DNA of 8,064 nt, taken from Planctomycetota bacterium. Its GTDB lineage: Bacteria; Planctomycetota; UBA1135; UBA2386. A model generated the notes under the pieces. It saw only the letters and a program-made list of their open reading frames with translations, did not search any database and was not told the origin of the DNA. The stretch covers positions 1-8,064 of the forward strand of contig QJVU01000344.1 of NCBI GenBank assembly GCA_003235605.1. The letters run 5' to 3'. Shown piece after piece: positions 1 to 6,475 of the stretch. A program made the translations under genes and the position numbers. Within the stretch, counting starts at the first letter, position 1; each line of letters begins with the position of its first letter.

Positions 1-249
1 AACATCTCGCCGGCGCCCCGCATTCCGTACCAGTCCTCGCTCGTGGGCGCAACCTTCGAGGCGCAGGCCGCGGCGGATGACCTGAACCAGCCGTACGCGC
101 TGAAGATCGCTGCGACCAACGGCTTGAGCGTGCGGTTGAACAACTGGACTCCGACGTTCCAGGTGGCGCAGATCACCGAAACGGGGACGTCGACCGGCAA
201 CGGCACGTTGTCCACGGCGGTCGCCGCGATCGTCGAGCTGGGGTTGTAG
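1..249 (+). CDS. C-terminal end of a secreted-type protein (5' truncated by window edge)
   Basis: The frame is open from base 1 to a TAG at 247-249, giving 82 residues of a protein that starts before the window. The in-frame ATG candidates and the GTG at 43 are internal, because the frame is open and protein-like on both sides of them. The piece is rich in Ala, Thr, Asn and Val, with no charged clusters and no cysteine, as expected of an exported beta-rich domain. Around residues 11-40 a pattern SLVGATFEAQAAADD...ATNGLSV resembles the end of the C-terminal domain of the kelch gene at 2260-3660 (a Leu-Val, then QA, then D, then SNA). Unlike that gene, about 40 further residues follow the motif. 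Function is unknown. The coding call is firm; the domain relationship is a by-eye comparison. Confidence 0.75.
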   Translation, partial: NISPAPRIPYQSSLVGATFEAQAAADDLNQPYALKIAATNGLSVRLNNWTPTFQVAQITETGTSTGNGTLSTAVAAIVELGL

Positions 250-370
250 GTCGCCCCGGGATCGAGGACCCCAGGTCGAAACCATCCACGCCGGAGGCGC
301 AAGGAGTCCTTGGAGTATAGGATTGGCGACAAGACTCGGAGCCGCCCCCCCCCAACACGTCTTCCATAAG
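250..370 (+). other. Intergenic leader with a C9 homopolymer
   Basis: These 121 nt separate the first partial gene from the next exported protein gene. An AAGGAG at 301-306 and a GGAG at 312-315 resemble ribosome-binding sites. They lie too far from the ATG at 371, but the second sits about 7 nt before a possible TTG start at 323. A run of nine C residues occupies 345-353. No convincing promoter or terminator hairpin was seen. Confidence 0.5.
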
Positions 371-1492
371 ATGGCAATGAACATCAAGCTCACCTGCGTC
401 CTCGGCGCGATCCTCGGCTCCTCGATCCTGGCCCAGAACTTCGTCACCACTCCACCGTCCGGTACGACGCTGGAGGGCCCGGACTCGACCCTCATCTTCG
501 GCTGGGCAGCCAACCAAGGACACCGCTTCATGGACAACACCCACGTTGGAGCCAAGCGCGGCCTCAAGGGCGTGTCGTTCCGGTCCGACTACCGGAACCA
601 CGACGCGATCGGCCGCACCTGGTCCAACGTGACGGTGATGGCAGCACATGGCGACTTCACCTCGATCTCGAAGTTGTCGCCCGACTACAAGCTCAAGGAC
701 ACGCCCACCAAGGTGTTCGATTCCCGGTGGAGCTTCCCGGCCCTGAAGGGGACCCCGGCGCTGAACCCTGCCGCGTGGGGCGGCGCGACCGGTGCCCTGA
801 ACTTCCGCTTCTCGACGCCCTGGGCCTACAACGGCAACGACGCCATCTTCCTCGAATGGCAGTTCAGCGGCGGCGTGGCCGACAACAACGTGCCGTGGGT
901 GGGCCCGACCCCGAGGGGCTTCGAGTACTACCTCGATTCGATGCCAGAGTCGATGTGGGAGGGCAGCAACAAGATCACCCAGACCCACCCGACCACACTG
1001 TCGCCCTGCTATGACTCCGCGTTCTACAAAGGCGGAACAAGCAAGACCAACGCTACCATCGACGCCTGGTTGAGCGGCACCGAGACCGCCGAACTCGTGG
1101 TCAAGACGAACTACACCTCGACGAAGAATCCCGTCATCTATGCCGTGGGTCTCGCCGGCAACGCCCAGGGTCTCGATCTTGGCGCGGGCTGCAACCGGCT
1201 GTACGTCGACTTCACCAGCCCCACCGTACTCGTCTACCTCCCTGCTCCCAGCAACACGACGGCGTTCGCAAGCCTGACGCAGACGGCGACGCGGAAGGCA
1301 TGGATGAAGGAGGTATGGGTCCAAGCGGCCTGGGCCGATTCGTCCAACCAGAGCCTCAGGCTGACCCATGCCGTGCAGGCCGCTTTTGGCTCCGCGAAGC
1401 CAGTCCCGGTGTTCGCGTCCTATGCGACGCCGAGCTTCAGTGTCTGGAATCAGGGACAGAAAGGTCTGCCCTACATGCGCTACGAGTACTGA
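371..1492 (+). CDS. Exported protein of unknown function with a divergent planctomycete-type C-terminal domain
   Basis: This 373-residue protein begins with a classic signal peptide (residues about 1-22: short Lys-bearing n-region, hydrophobic LGAILGSSI core, cleavage near LAQ). I chose ATG 371; ATG 377 also works. The frame is open back to a TTG at 323, but that would put a long polar stretch before the signal peptide. The mature protein is rich in aromatic residues, Thr, Ser and Asn and has only two cysteines, one in SPCYDS and one in a GAGC motif at about residue 274. A segment QAAWAD...LTHA (about 318-334) matches the position and spacing of the QA...D...SNA element ending the kelch gene downstream, so the C-terminal third may be a divergent copy of that domain. 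No enzymatic motif was recognised. A long reverse-strand open frame over the same DNA is a high-GC shadow. Confidence 0.85.
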   Translation: MAMNIKLTCVLGAILGSSILAQNFVTTPPSGTTLEGPDSTLIFGWAANQGHRFMDNTHVGAKRGLKGVSFRSDYRNHDAIGRTWSNVTVMAAHGDFTSISKLSPDYKLKDTPTKVFDSRWSFPALKGTPALNPAAWGGATGALNFRFSTPWAYNGNDAIFLEWQFSGGVADNNVPWVGPTPRGFEYYLDSMPESMWEGSNKITQTHPTTLSPCYDSAFYKGGTSKTNATIDAWLSGTETAELVVKTNYTSTKNPVIYAVGLAGNAQGLDLGAGCNRLYVDFTSPTVLVYLPAPSNTTAFASLTQTATRKAWMKEVWVQAAWADSSNQSLRLTHAVQAAFGSAKPVPVFASYATPSFSVWNQGQKGLPYMRYEY

Positions 1493-1551
1493 GTCAACCT
1501 CCCAGGCTTTCGCGCCTACTGCCACTTCGGCTACAAGGCCAAGGCCGGTAG

Positions 1552-1611
1552 TGCCGGCCTCACGCACGGGCTGGACATCTCGGAACCGGTGGCATGGGCG
1601 AGGTCTACCGC
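1552..1611 (+). pseudogene. Relic of a Ser/Thr kinase glycine-rich loop
   Basis: One short frame reads HLGTGGMGEVYR at 1576-1611, the P-loop signature of bacterial Hanks-type kinases. The intact kinase in this window has LLGTGGMGEVYL at 4045-4080. Both copies also have Pro-His at the same distance upstream (PH, five residues, then LG). The two DNA copies differ mostly at third codon positions (Leu, Gly, Gly and Glu codons), as expected if both were once under coding selection. Upstream the frame is closed by a TAG at 1549-1551; downstream it loses kinase character within a few codons (no VAVK lysine) and stops about 110 nt later. It is therefore a fragment, not a gene. A motif of this length arising by chance is unlikely but cannot be excluded by eye. 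Confidence 0.6.
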
Positions 1612-1661
1612 TCGCCTTGGGTCCCGGCTGGTCAACCCACCCGCCAGCCGGAGCCCAGAAC

Positions 1662-2029
1662 GAGAGAAGCTTCCCCCTCACTGTCGCCCTGGCCCCGGCC
1701 CTGGCCCTTTCCCTGGCCCTAGCCGACACTCTCGTCGCCCAGGGGACCCACACTCCCATCGGCAGCGGTTGTCCCGGCAGCAAGGGAGTGCCGACGCCGC
1801 GCTGCGGGTCCTCATGGAGCGCAGCCAGAAGGCCCGCTAGCGCCGCCCAGCTTCCGCATCTGGCTTCGAGTATTGCGGTCACAGGGGTTGGCGACGTTGG
1901 AAGGCCTCCATCTCGTTCGTGATTCCGAAGCTGTCACCGCCGCCAATCACGCTCTTCCACGCCTTTCCCGTGTTCGACAGTCAGGGAATCTACATGGCGA
2001 GCAACGCGGCGCCACTCAGCCTGAGATAA
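1662..2029 (+). pseudogene. Frameshifted, internally deleted relic of a secreted protein with the shared C-terminal domain
   Basis: In one frame a signal-peptide-like segment (hydrophobic Leu/Ala core, about 1671-1742, ending LVAQ) leads into GSGCPGSKGVP at 1761-1793, close to GKGCQGSAGVP of the intact kelch protein. The rest of that frame looks random and ends at 1922. In another frame, 1910-2029 reads SFVIP...LFHAFPVFDSQG...MASNAAPLSLR then TAA, matching the kelch C-terminus (TVPNDS...FNQAYVPDQ...MSNAA). From the GC cysteine to the SNA serine is 230 nt here against 357 nt in the intact copy, so about 127 nt are missing, not a multiple of three. No ATG begins the signal-peptide frame. A small exported protein consisting mainly of this domain is the likely ancestor. 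An assembly or sequencing error is possible but would not explain the missing length. Confidence 0.6.
1687..1722 (+). repeat. Three tandem 12-nt repeats (CCCTGGCC plus four variable bases)
   Basis: CCCTGGCC occurs at 1687, 1699 and 1711, each followed by four differing bases, giving an exact 12-nt period. In the reading frame of the relic it encodes the Leu/Ala-rich hydrophobic core of the signal-peptide-like segment, so each repeat unit adds four residues without shifting the frame. Confidence 0.75.
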
Positions 2030-2259
2030 GCGACCGTACCGCGCAGGTCGGGGTTGAGCGGCGCCGCTAGCCCCTGGGAGCCCGGACGTCGCGTCGGGCG
2101 GTCGTCGAACCTGTGGTCGAGGCGCTGAGCAGCTGGGCGTCCGAGCAGAATCGCACACACGCACCCTGGGACGCGGCGGGCAATGGAGTCAGCACGGGTA
2201 TCATGAACCGCACTTGGTGAGTCCGAAACAGCGATCCCTTCATCCTTGTGAGATCAGCC

Positions 2260-3660
2260 ATGCTCGTTCGCCCCACCCTGTTCTCGGCGTTCGCTCTCGC
2301 GGTAGCCACACCGCTCTCCGTGTCGGCACAGAGCCTGACATGGGTACGGGTTGCAAGCTCGGGCCCCCCCCAACGCTGCTGCCATGCAATGGCATATGAC
2401 GTGCAGCGTCAACGCACGGTGTTGTTCGGGGGGTGGGACATAGGCAAGGCAGCGGTGTTGGGCGACACCTGGGAGTGGGACGGCAAGGCGTGGAAGCAGG
2501 TCCAACCCAAGACCGTGCCGGCTTCACGTTGCTGTCACGCCATGACGTACGACTCGGGCCGCGGCCGCACGATCATGTTCGGCGGCGCCGGCAACGGGTC
2601 GGGCACCGACCTGTCGGACACATGGGAGTGGGATGGCACGGACTGGACCAAGATCAACACCCAGAACAGTCCAAGGCCTCGCCGATCGCCGATGCTGACC
2701 TACCATCTGACCAGCGGCAAGACCCTGCTGTTCGGCGGCGGGACCGGCAGCACGGGTTCGCCGTTCTTCCAGGAAACGTGGACCTATGACGGCAAGGACT
2801 GGACGCAGCTCAGCCCGAAGAACAGTCCTTTGGCACGCTGGGGCAGCGCGTTCGCGTTCCAGCTTACCCGCGCCAAGACCCTGCTGTTCGGCGGCGCGGG
2901 TGAGAAAGGAGCGGTCTACAACGACACCTGGGAGTGGGACGGCAACGACTGGACCAAACTGGGTCCGAAGAACAGTCCCTCGGCCCGATGGTTGATGTCT
3001 GGTGCTTTCAGCCTCGCCAACCGTCGCGTCTTCGTGTTTGGCGGTAGGCTCGACAAGCCGGACACCTGGGAGTGGGACGGCGTCGACTGGACTCCAACCA
3101 AGGTTGCCGCGTCTCCCGGAGGCCGCTCGGATCTGGCAATGGTCTATGAGCCGACGCGCAAGGTGATGACGGTGTTTGGCGGCTTCGCCAGGACGGCGGG
3201 GGTGCTCGGCGACACCTGGGAGCTCGTCAACGACCCGACGGCCACCTACACCAGCCTGGGCAAGGGCTGCCAGGGGAGCGCGGGCGTGCCTGCGCTTGCC
3301 GCGACGTCCTCAGGACCGATCATCGCGAAGCCCTTTGTCGTGAACATCACGAACGTACCGACCAAGACCAACACCATCCTGTTGCTGTTCGGTTTCTCCA
3401 AGACCCAGTGGGGCTCGCTCAACCTGCCCTGGGACATGAGTCCCTTGGGCATGCCTGGCTGCACCCTCTACGCCAGCGCCGACGTCATGGTGCCGCTGCC
3501 CAGTTCGAACGGTGGCGCCAGCCTGGGTTTGACGGTGCCCAACGACAGCACGCTCGTGAACGTGTTCTACTTCAACCAAGCCTATGTTCCAGACCAGACC
3601 CTGGGACCGTTCGGGGCGTGCATGAGCAATGCCGCCGAGGCGAAGATAGGGAGCAAGTGA
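2260..3660 (+). CDS. Exported kelch-repeat beta-propeller protein
   Basis: The protein has 466 residues from ATG 2260. A GTG at 2248 in the same frame is an alternative adding four residues; neither has a clear ribosome-binding site. Residues 1-24 form a signal peptide ending SVSAQ. Six kelch repeats follow (about 43-323), each of the form AM.YD...R/K..(L/V/M)FGG...DTWEWDG.DW, consistent with a six-bladed propeller, a fold normally used for protein or carbohydrate binding. The blades pair Gly-Gly with the downstream Trp as in known kelch motifs. From about 333 to the end lies a separate domain opening LGKGCQGSAGVP and closing QAYVPD...SNAA, a terminal domain I associate with exported proteins of some Planctomycetota; its role is not known to me. 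No copper-ligand domain of galactose oxidase is evident. A run of eight C residues sits early in the gene. It is probably transcribed on its own, with a 132-nt gap to the kinase gene. Confidence 0.9.
   Translation: MLVRPTLFSAFALAVATPLSVSAQSLTWVRVASSGPPQRCCHAMAYDVQRQRTVLFGGWDIGKAAVLGDTWEWDGKAWKQVQPKTVPASRCCHAMTYDSGRGRTIMFGGAGNGSGTDLSDTWEWDGTDWTKINTQNSPRPRRSPMLTYHLTSGKTLLFGGGTGSTGSPFFQETWTYDGKDWTQLSPKNSPLARWGSAFAFQLTRAKTLLFGGAGEKGAVYNDTWEWDGNDWTKLGPKNSPSARWLMSGAFSLANRRVFVFGGRLDKPDTWEWDGVDWTPTKVAASPGGRSDLAMVYEPTRKVMTVFGGFARTAGVLGDTWELVNDPTATYTSLGKGCQGSAGVPALAATSSGPIIAKPFVVNITNVPTKTNTILLLFGFSKTQWGSLNLPWDMSPLGMPGCTLYASADVMVPLPSSNGGASLGLTVPNDSTLVNVFYFNQAYVPDQTLGPFGACMSNAAEAKIGSK
2364..2371 (+). repeat. 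C8 homopolymer inside the kelch gene
   Basis: Eight consecutive C residues encode part of Gly-Pro-Pro at about residues 35-37, shortly after the signal peptide. A one-base slip here would truncate nearly the whole protein. A similar C9 run followed by AAC precedes the exported protein gene at 371. Confidence 0.8.
2464..3081 (+). repeat. Internal DNA repeats encoding kelch blades
   Basis: A 21-nt unit encoding DTWEWDG recurs nearly identically at 2464, 2617, 2923 and 3061, with weaker versions at 2773 (ETWTYDG) and 3211 (DTWEL). Spacing is 138-156 nt, one propeller blade of about 46-52 residues. The high nucleotide identity suggests recent blade duplication or gene conversion. Confidence 0.8.
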
Positions 3661-3722
3661 CGATCGCGCGCCGTCCGAACAAAACCGAAAGGGCCTCAAT
3701 CAGAAGAAGATCCAGCAGAAGC

Positions 3723-3747
3723 GCCCCAGGTCGGGTTGTTGTTTTTT
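3723..3747 (+). terminator. Weak terminator-like element after the kelch gene
   Basis: A short CCC-AGGTC-GGG inverted repeat is followed by TTGTTGTTTTTT, a T-rich tract that stands out in this GC-rich DNA, within the 132-nt gap between the kelch and kinase genes. The stem has only about three base pairs, so this could equally be part of the kinase gene's promoter region. Confidence 0.25.
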
Positions 3748-3792
3748 GGGCCCCCATCCCCGTCTCCATCCGCCGGTTGGTACCCTTGAGGG

Positions 3793-6429
3793 ATGAGCTC
3801 GCCCCCGACCGATGGTGCAGATCCGGACGCGCGGCAGCCCACCGAGGCGGACGAGCTCGTGGCCCGCTGCGTCCAGGAGATCGAGACGGAGGGGGACGTC
3901 GTCGTCGACCGTGTGTGCGCCGAGCACCCGGAGCTGGCTGACGAGATCCGCTCGCGGCTGGAACACCTGCACGGGATGGGCCTTCTGCGGCCGCGCAGCC
4001 CGCGCAAGGAGCTGCGCCAGATTGGTCCCCACAGCGTGTTGCGCCTGCTGGGGACCGGCGGCATGGGCGAAGTCTACCTCTGTGAGCAGCGCGACCCGGT
4101 GGTTCGTCGGGTGGCAGTGAAGGTGATCCGCGTCGGCATGGACACCGACGAGGTCGTGCGGCGCTTCGAAGCCGAGCGCCAGGTCCTGGCGCTCATGAAC
4201 CACCCGAACATCGCCGGAGTCTACGACGCGGGCTTGACCGAAGAGGGGAGACCGTACTTCGTGATGGAGTACGTCGCCGGAGCGCCGATCACGACGTACT
4301 GCGACACGGTACGGATGTCGACCGACGACCGACTCGAGCTCTTCACGAAGGTCTGCGATGCCGTTCAGCACGCGCACCATCGCGGGGTGCTGCACCGTGA
4401 CTTGAAGCCCTCGAACATTCTGGTCACCGAACAACACAGCCGTGTGGAACCGAAGATCATCGACTTCGGGATCGCCAAGGCAGCGGGCGCACGGTTCACG
4501 GTCGACGCGCCGGTCACGGTGCCGGGCCAGATGATCGGCACCCCCGAGTACATGAGCCCCGAGCAGGCTGCCTCCGGCGGTCAAGACGTCGATACCCGCA
4601 CCGACGTCTACTCCCTGGGTGTAGTCCTCTACGAGTTGCTCTGCGGCGAGCTGCCCTTTGACCCGAAGACCCTGCGTAGCGCCAGCGCCGTTGAACTGCA
4701 CCGGATCCTCCACGAGGAGGTACCTAGGACGCCCAGCACCCGCGCTACCCGCGGGGACGCCGCGACCACCCGGCGCACCGACCCCGCATCATTGCGCCGG
4801 CGCCTGCGAGGCGACCTGGACTGGATCGTGCTGCGCGCGCTGGAGAAGGACCGCAGCCGCAGGTACCCGACCGTCCTGGACCTGGCCGCGGACATCCGCC
4901 GGCACCTTGCCCACGAGCCGGTCGTGGCCGGCCCGCCGACGCTGCGATACCGGTTCGGCAAGCTGGTGCGCCGGCACCGCGTGGAGTTCAGCGCTCTGGC
5001 CACCGTGATGATCGCACTGATCGCGGGCCTCTTGATCAGTTGGCGATACGCCCGTCTGGCCGAGGCGAAGGCCCGGGAGTTCGACCAACTCGCCGGGGTC
5101 ATCCGGCACGAGCAGGTGCTGGCCCAGGAGCGCTACCTCTATCCGGCGTGGCCGGAGAAGATCGAGTCGATGGAGCGATGGCTGGCCGACGTCGAGGGGC
5201 TGCGGGACATGCGCACAGAGCTCCGCAAGACGGTGGCGCGGATCGAGAGCCGTGCTTCGGGTTCGCGGTCGGGCGTGGAGGAGGATTCCAGGGCCTTCCT
5301 GCTGACGACCCTGGAGGAACTGATCGACAGGATCGCCGGGCTCGAAGCAAAGGAGCGCAAGGGCGTTGTGGAACGGCTGGACTGGGCCCGGAGGGTGAGG
5401 GCGCTGACCGAGGCTCATCCGCGGGCTCGAGTGTCCTGGGCGGCGGCGCGGGCGGCGATTGCCGCCGCCGACGATGTCGTCGCCAGCGCACGCTACCGGG
5501 ACAGCGGCATCGATCTGCGACCGCAAACCGGGCTCGTGCCCATCGGCATGAACCCCCTCACGAAGCTCTGGGAGTTCTACCACTTGCGCTCGGCATGGAG
5601 CCCGACGTCGGGTACCGACCCGCGCGAGCTGCCGATCCCCAGTCACCGTCCGGACGGCTCGATCGACATTACGGAGGCGACCGGCATCGTGTTCGTGCTG
5701 TTGCCCGGCGGCGCGTTCCTCATGGGATCGCAGACCGAGGATCCGCACGCGCCGAACTACGACCCCGGCAGGATGAATGAGGAGGGGAAGCTACACGAGG
5801 AGACGGTGCAGCCCTTCTTCCTCGCCCGCCACGAGTTGACCCAGGGGCAGTGGATGCGGCTGATGGGGGGCAAGAACCCGAGCCGCTACCCGCCCGGCTT
5901 CAAGGCCGGGCCGATGAAGGTCGCCACCACTGCTGTCCACCCCGTGGAACAGCTGACCTGGACGATGGCCCAAGACCTCGTCCACCGCCACGGCCTCGCG
6001 CTGCCGTCCGAGGCTGAATGGGAGTACGCCTGCCGCGCGGAAACCACGACGCCCTGGTACTCGGGGGTGGAACCCTCAGGTCTCCGCCGTGTGGCCAACG
6101 TCCTCGATCAGGTCGCGCGGCTGGCAGGGTGGCAGGGGGACTTCGAGGCCTGGGACGATGGCTACATGCTCCATGCCCCGGTCGGCTCCTACGAGCCTAA
6201 CCGGTTCGGCCTGTTCGACATGCACGGCAACGTCTGGGAGTGGTGCGCCTTGCCGCCCGGCGTGAAGCCTGGGCGCTCCGGCGAAGTCGTGAACCACGTC
6301 TTTCGAGGCGGGAGCTTCTACTACGAAGCGAAATGGGCCCGCGCCTCAGCGCGCATCCATCACAGTTCCGAATTCACCGGCAGCTACATGGGCATGCGCA
6401 CTTCACGACCCCTGAAACCGGGTCGGTAA
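3793..6429 (+). CDS. Transmembrane Ser/Thr protein kinase fused to a SUMF1/FGE-like domain
   Basis: The 878-residue protein begins at ATG 3793. Residues 1-70 are a short acidic helical region (CAEHPELADEIRSRL). The kinase domain spans about 78-375 with all key motifs: GTGGMGEVY 87-95, VAVK Lys110, probable alpha-C Glu128, HRDLKPSN with Asp203, Lys205 and Asn208, DFG 224-226, SPE 255-257 and Asp271. LRGDLDWIV...EKDRSRRY near the end marks a subfamily common in planctomycetes. One membrane segment follows at about 399-417, then an alpha-helical, partly coiled-coil region (about 420-570), GLVPIGMNP...LWEF (about 581-595) and a SUMF1-like domain (about 631-875) with TQGQW, LPSEAEWEYACRAE, MHGNVWEW and RGGSF. 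Active formylglycine-generating enzymes have two cysteines just after GGSF; here that stretch is YYEAKWARAS, so catalysis is unlikely. The kinase should be cytoplasmic and the SUMF1 domain extracytoplasmic, suggesting signal sensing. Confidence 0.95.
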   Translation: MSSPPTDGADPDARQPTEADELVARCVQEIETEGDVVVDRVCAEHPELADEIRSRLEHLHGMGLLRPRSPRKELRQIGPHSVLRLLGTGGMGEVYLCEQRDPVVRRVAVKVIRVGMDTDEVVRRFEAERQVLALMNHPNIAGVYDAGLTEEGRPYFVMEYVAGAPITTYCDTVRMSTDDRLELFTKVCDAVQHAHHRGVLHRDLKPSNILVTEQHSRVEPKIIDFGIAKAAGARFTVDAPVTVPGQMIGTPEYMSPEQAASGGQDVDTRTDVYSLGVVLYELLCGELPFDPKTLRSASAVELHRILHEEVPRTPSTRATRGDAATTRRTDPASLRRRLRGDLDWIVLRALEKDRSRRYPTVLDLAADIRRHLAHEPVVAGPPTLRYRFGKLVRRHRVEFSALATVMIALIAGLLISWRYARLAEAKAREFDQLAGVIRHEQVLAQERYLYPAWPEKIESMERWLADVEGLRDMRTELRKTVARIESRASGSRSGVEEDSRAFLLTTLEELIDRIAGLEAKERKGVVERLDWARRVRALTEAHPRARVSWAAARAAIAAADDVVASARYRDSGIDLRPQTGLVPIGMNPLTKLWEFYHLRSAWSPTSGTDPRELPIPSHRPDGSIDITEATGIVFVLLPGGAFLMGSQTEDPHAPNYDPGRMNEEGKLHEETVQPFFLARHELTQGQWMRLMGGKNPSRYPPGFKAGPMKVATTAVHPVEQLTWTMAQDLVHRHGLALPSEAEWEYACRAETTTPWYSGVEPSGLRRVANVLDQVARLAGWQGDFEAWDDGYMLHAPVGSYEPNRFGLFDMHGNVWEWCALPPGVKPGRSGEVVNHVFRGGSFYYEAKWARASARIHHSSEFTGSYMGMRTSRPLKPGR

Positions 6430-6475
6430 CGGGGTAGCGGCGAACGGAGGAAGGGCGCTTTCCGCTCTTCCCCGC

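Larger units (their letters stand above)
1493..2259 (+). other. 767-nt stretch without an intact gene, holding gene debris
   Basis: No open frame here has a plausible start together with conserved protein features along its whole length. The stretch contains a kinase glycine-loop relic, a 12-nt tandem repeat and a frameshifted relic of a secreted protein, each listed separately. From about 2030 to 2259 I see only short frames and no recognisable motif. The promoter of the kelch gene presumably lies there, but I could not pick out convincing -35 or -10 boxes. Confidence 0.6.

Noticed and set aside
323..370. TTG at 323 as the start of the exported protein gene
   Set aside because: A GGAG lies at suitable spacing, but this start would place 16 polar residues ahead of an otherwise canonical signal peptide; ATG 371 fits better.
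173..1882. A 569-codon open frame on the reverse strand
   Set aside because: It is antisense to a gene with a clear signal peptide, has Arg/Gly/Ala/Val-rich composition typical of high-GC shadow frames, and shows no domain motif.
1368..1922. A 184-codon open frame as an intact gene
   Set aside because: Its first part overlaps the end of the gene at 371 in another frame and looks random; only its middle resembles a secreted protein, so it is treated as part of a relic.
2071..2220. A 50-codon open stretch ending at TGA 2218-2220
   Set aside because: No plausible start, no recognisable motif and no ribosome-binding site; it is ordinary for GC-rich intergenic DNA.
3783..3792. CCCTTGAGGG palindrome directly before the kinase ATG
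   Set aside because: A four-base stem with a two-base loop is too small to call an operator or hairpin without other copies.
3700..5748. Two reverse-strand open frames of more than 300 codons (3700-4713 and 4789-5748)
   Set aside because: Both lie antisense to the kinase gene, whose catalytic motifs are unmistakable; they arise from GC-rich third positions.
5683..6417. The SUMF1-like domain as an active formylglycine-generating enzyme
   Set aside because: Neither active-site cysteine is present at the expected place after RGGSF, and no sulfatase gene is nearby in the window.
6446..6470. GGAGGAAGGG and following TTTCC/CTTCC as a terminator or ribosome-binding site before the last gene
   Set aside because: The possible stem is only four or five pairs with no T tract, and the purine run is more than 20 nt from the ATG.
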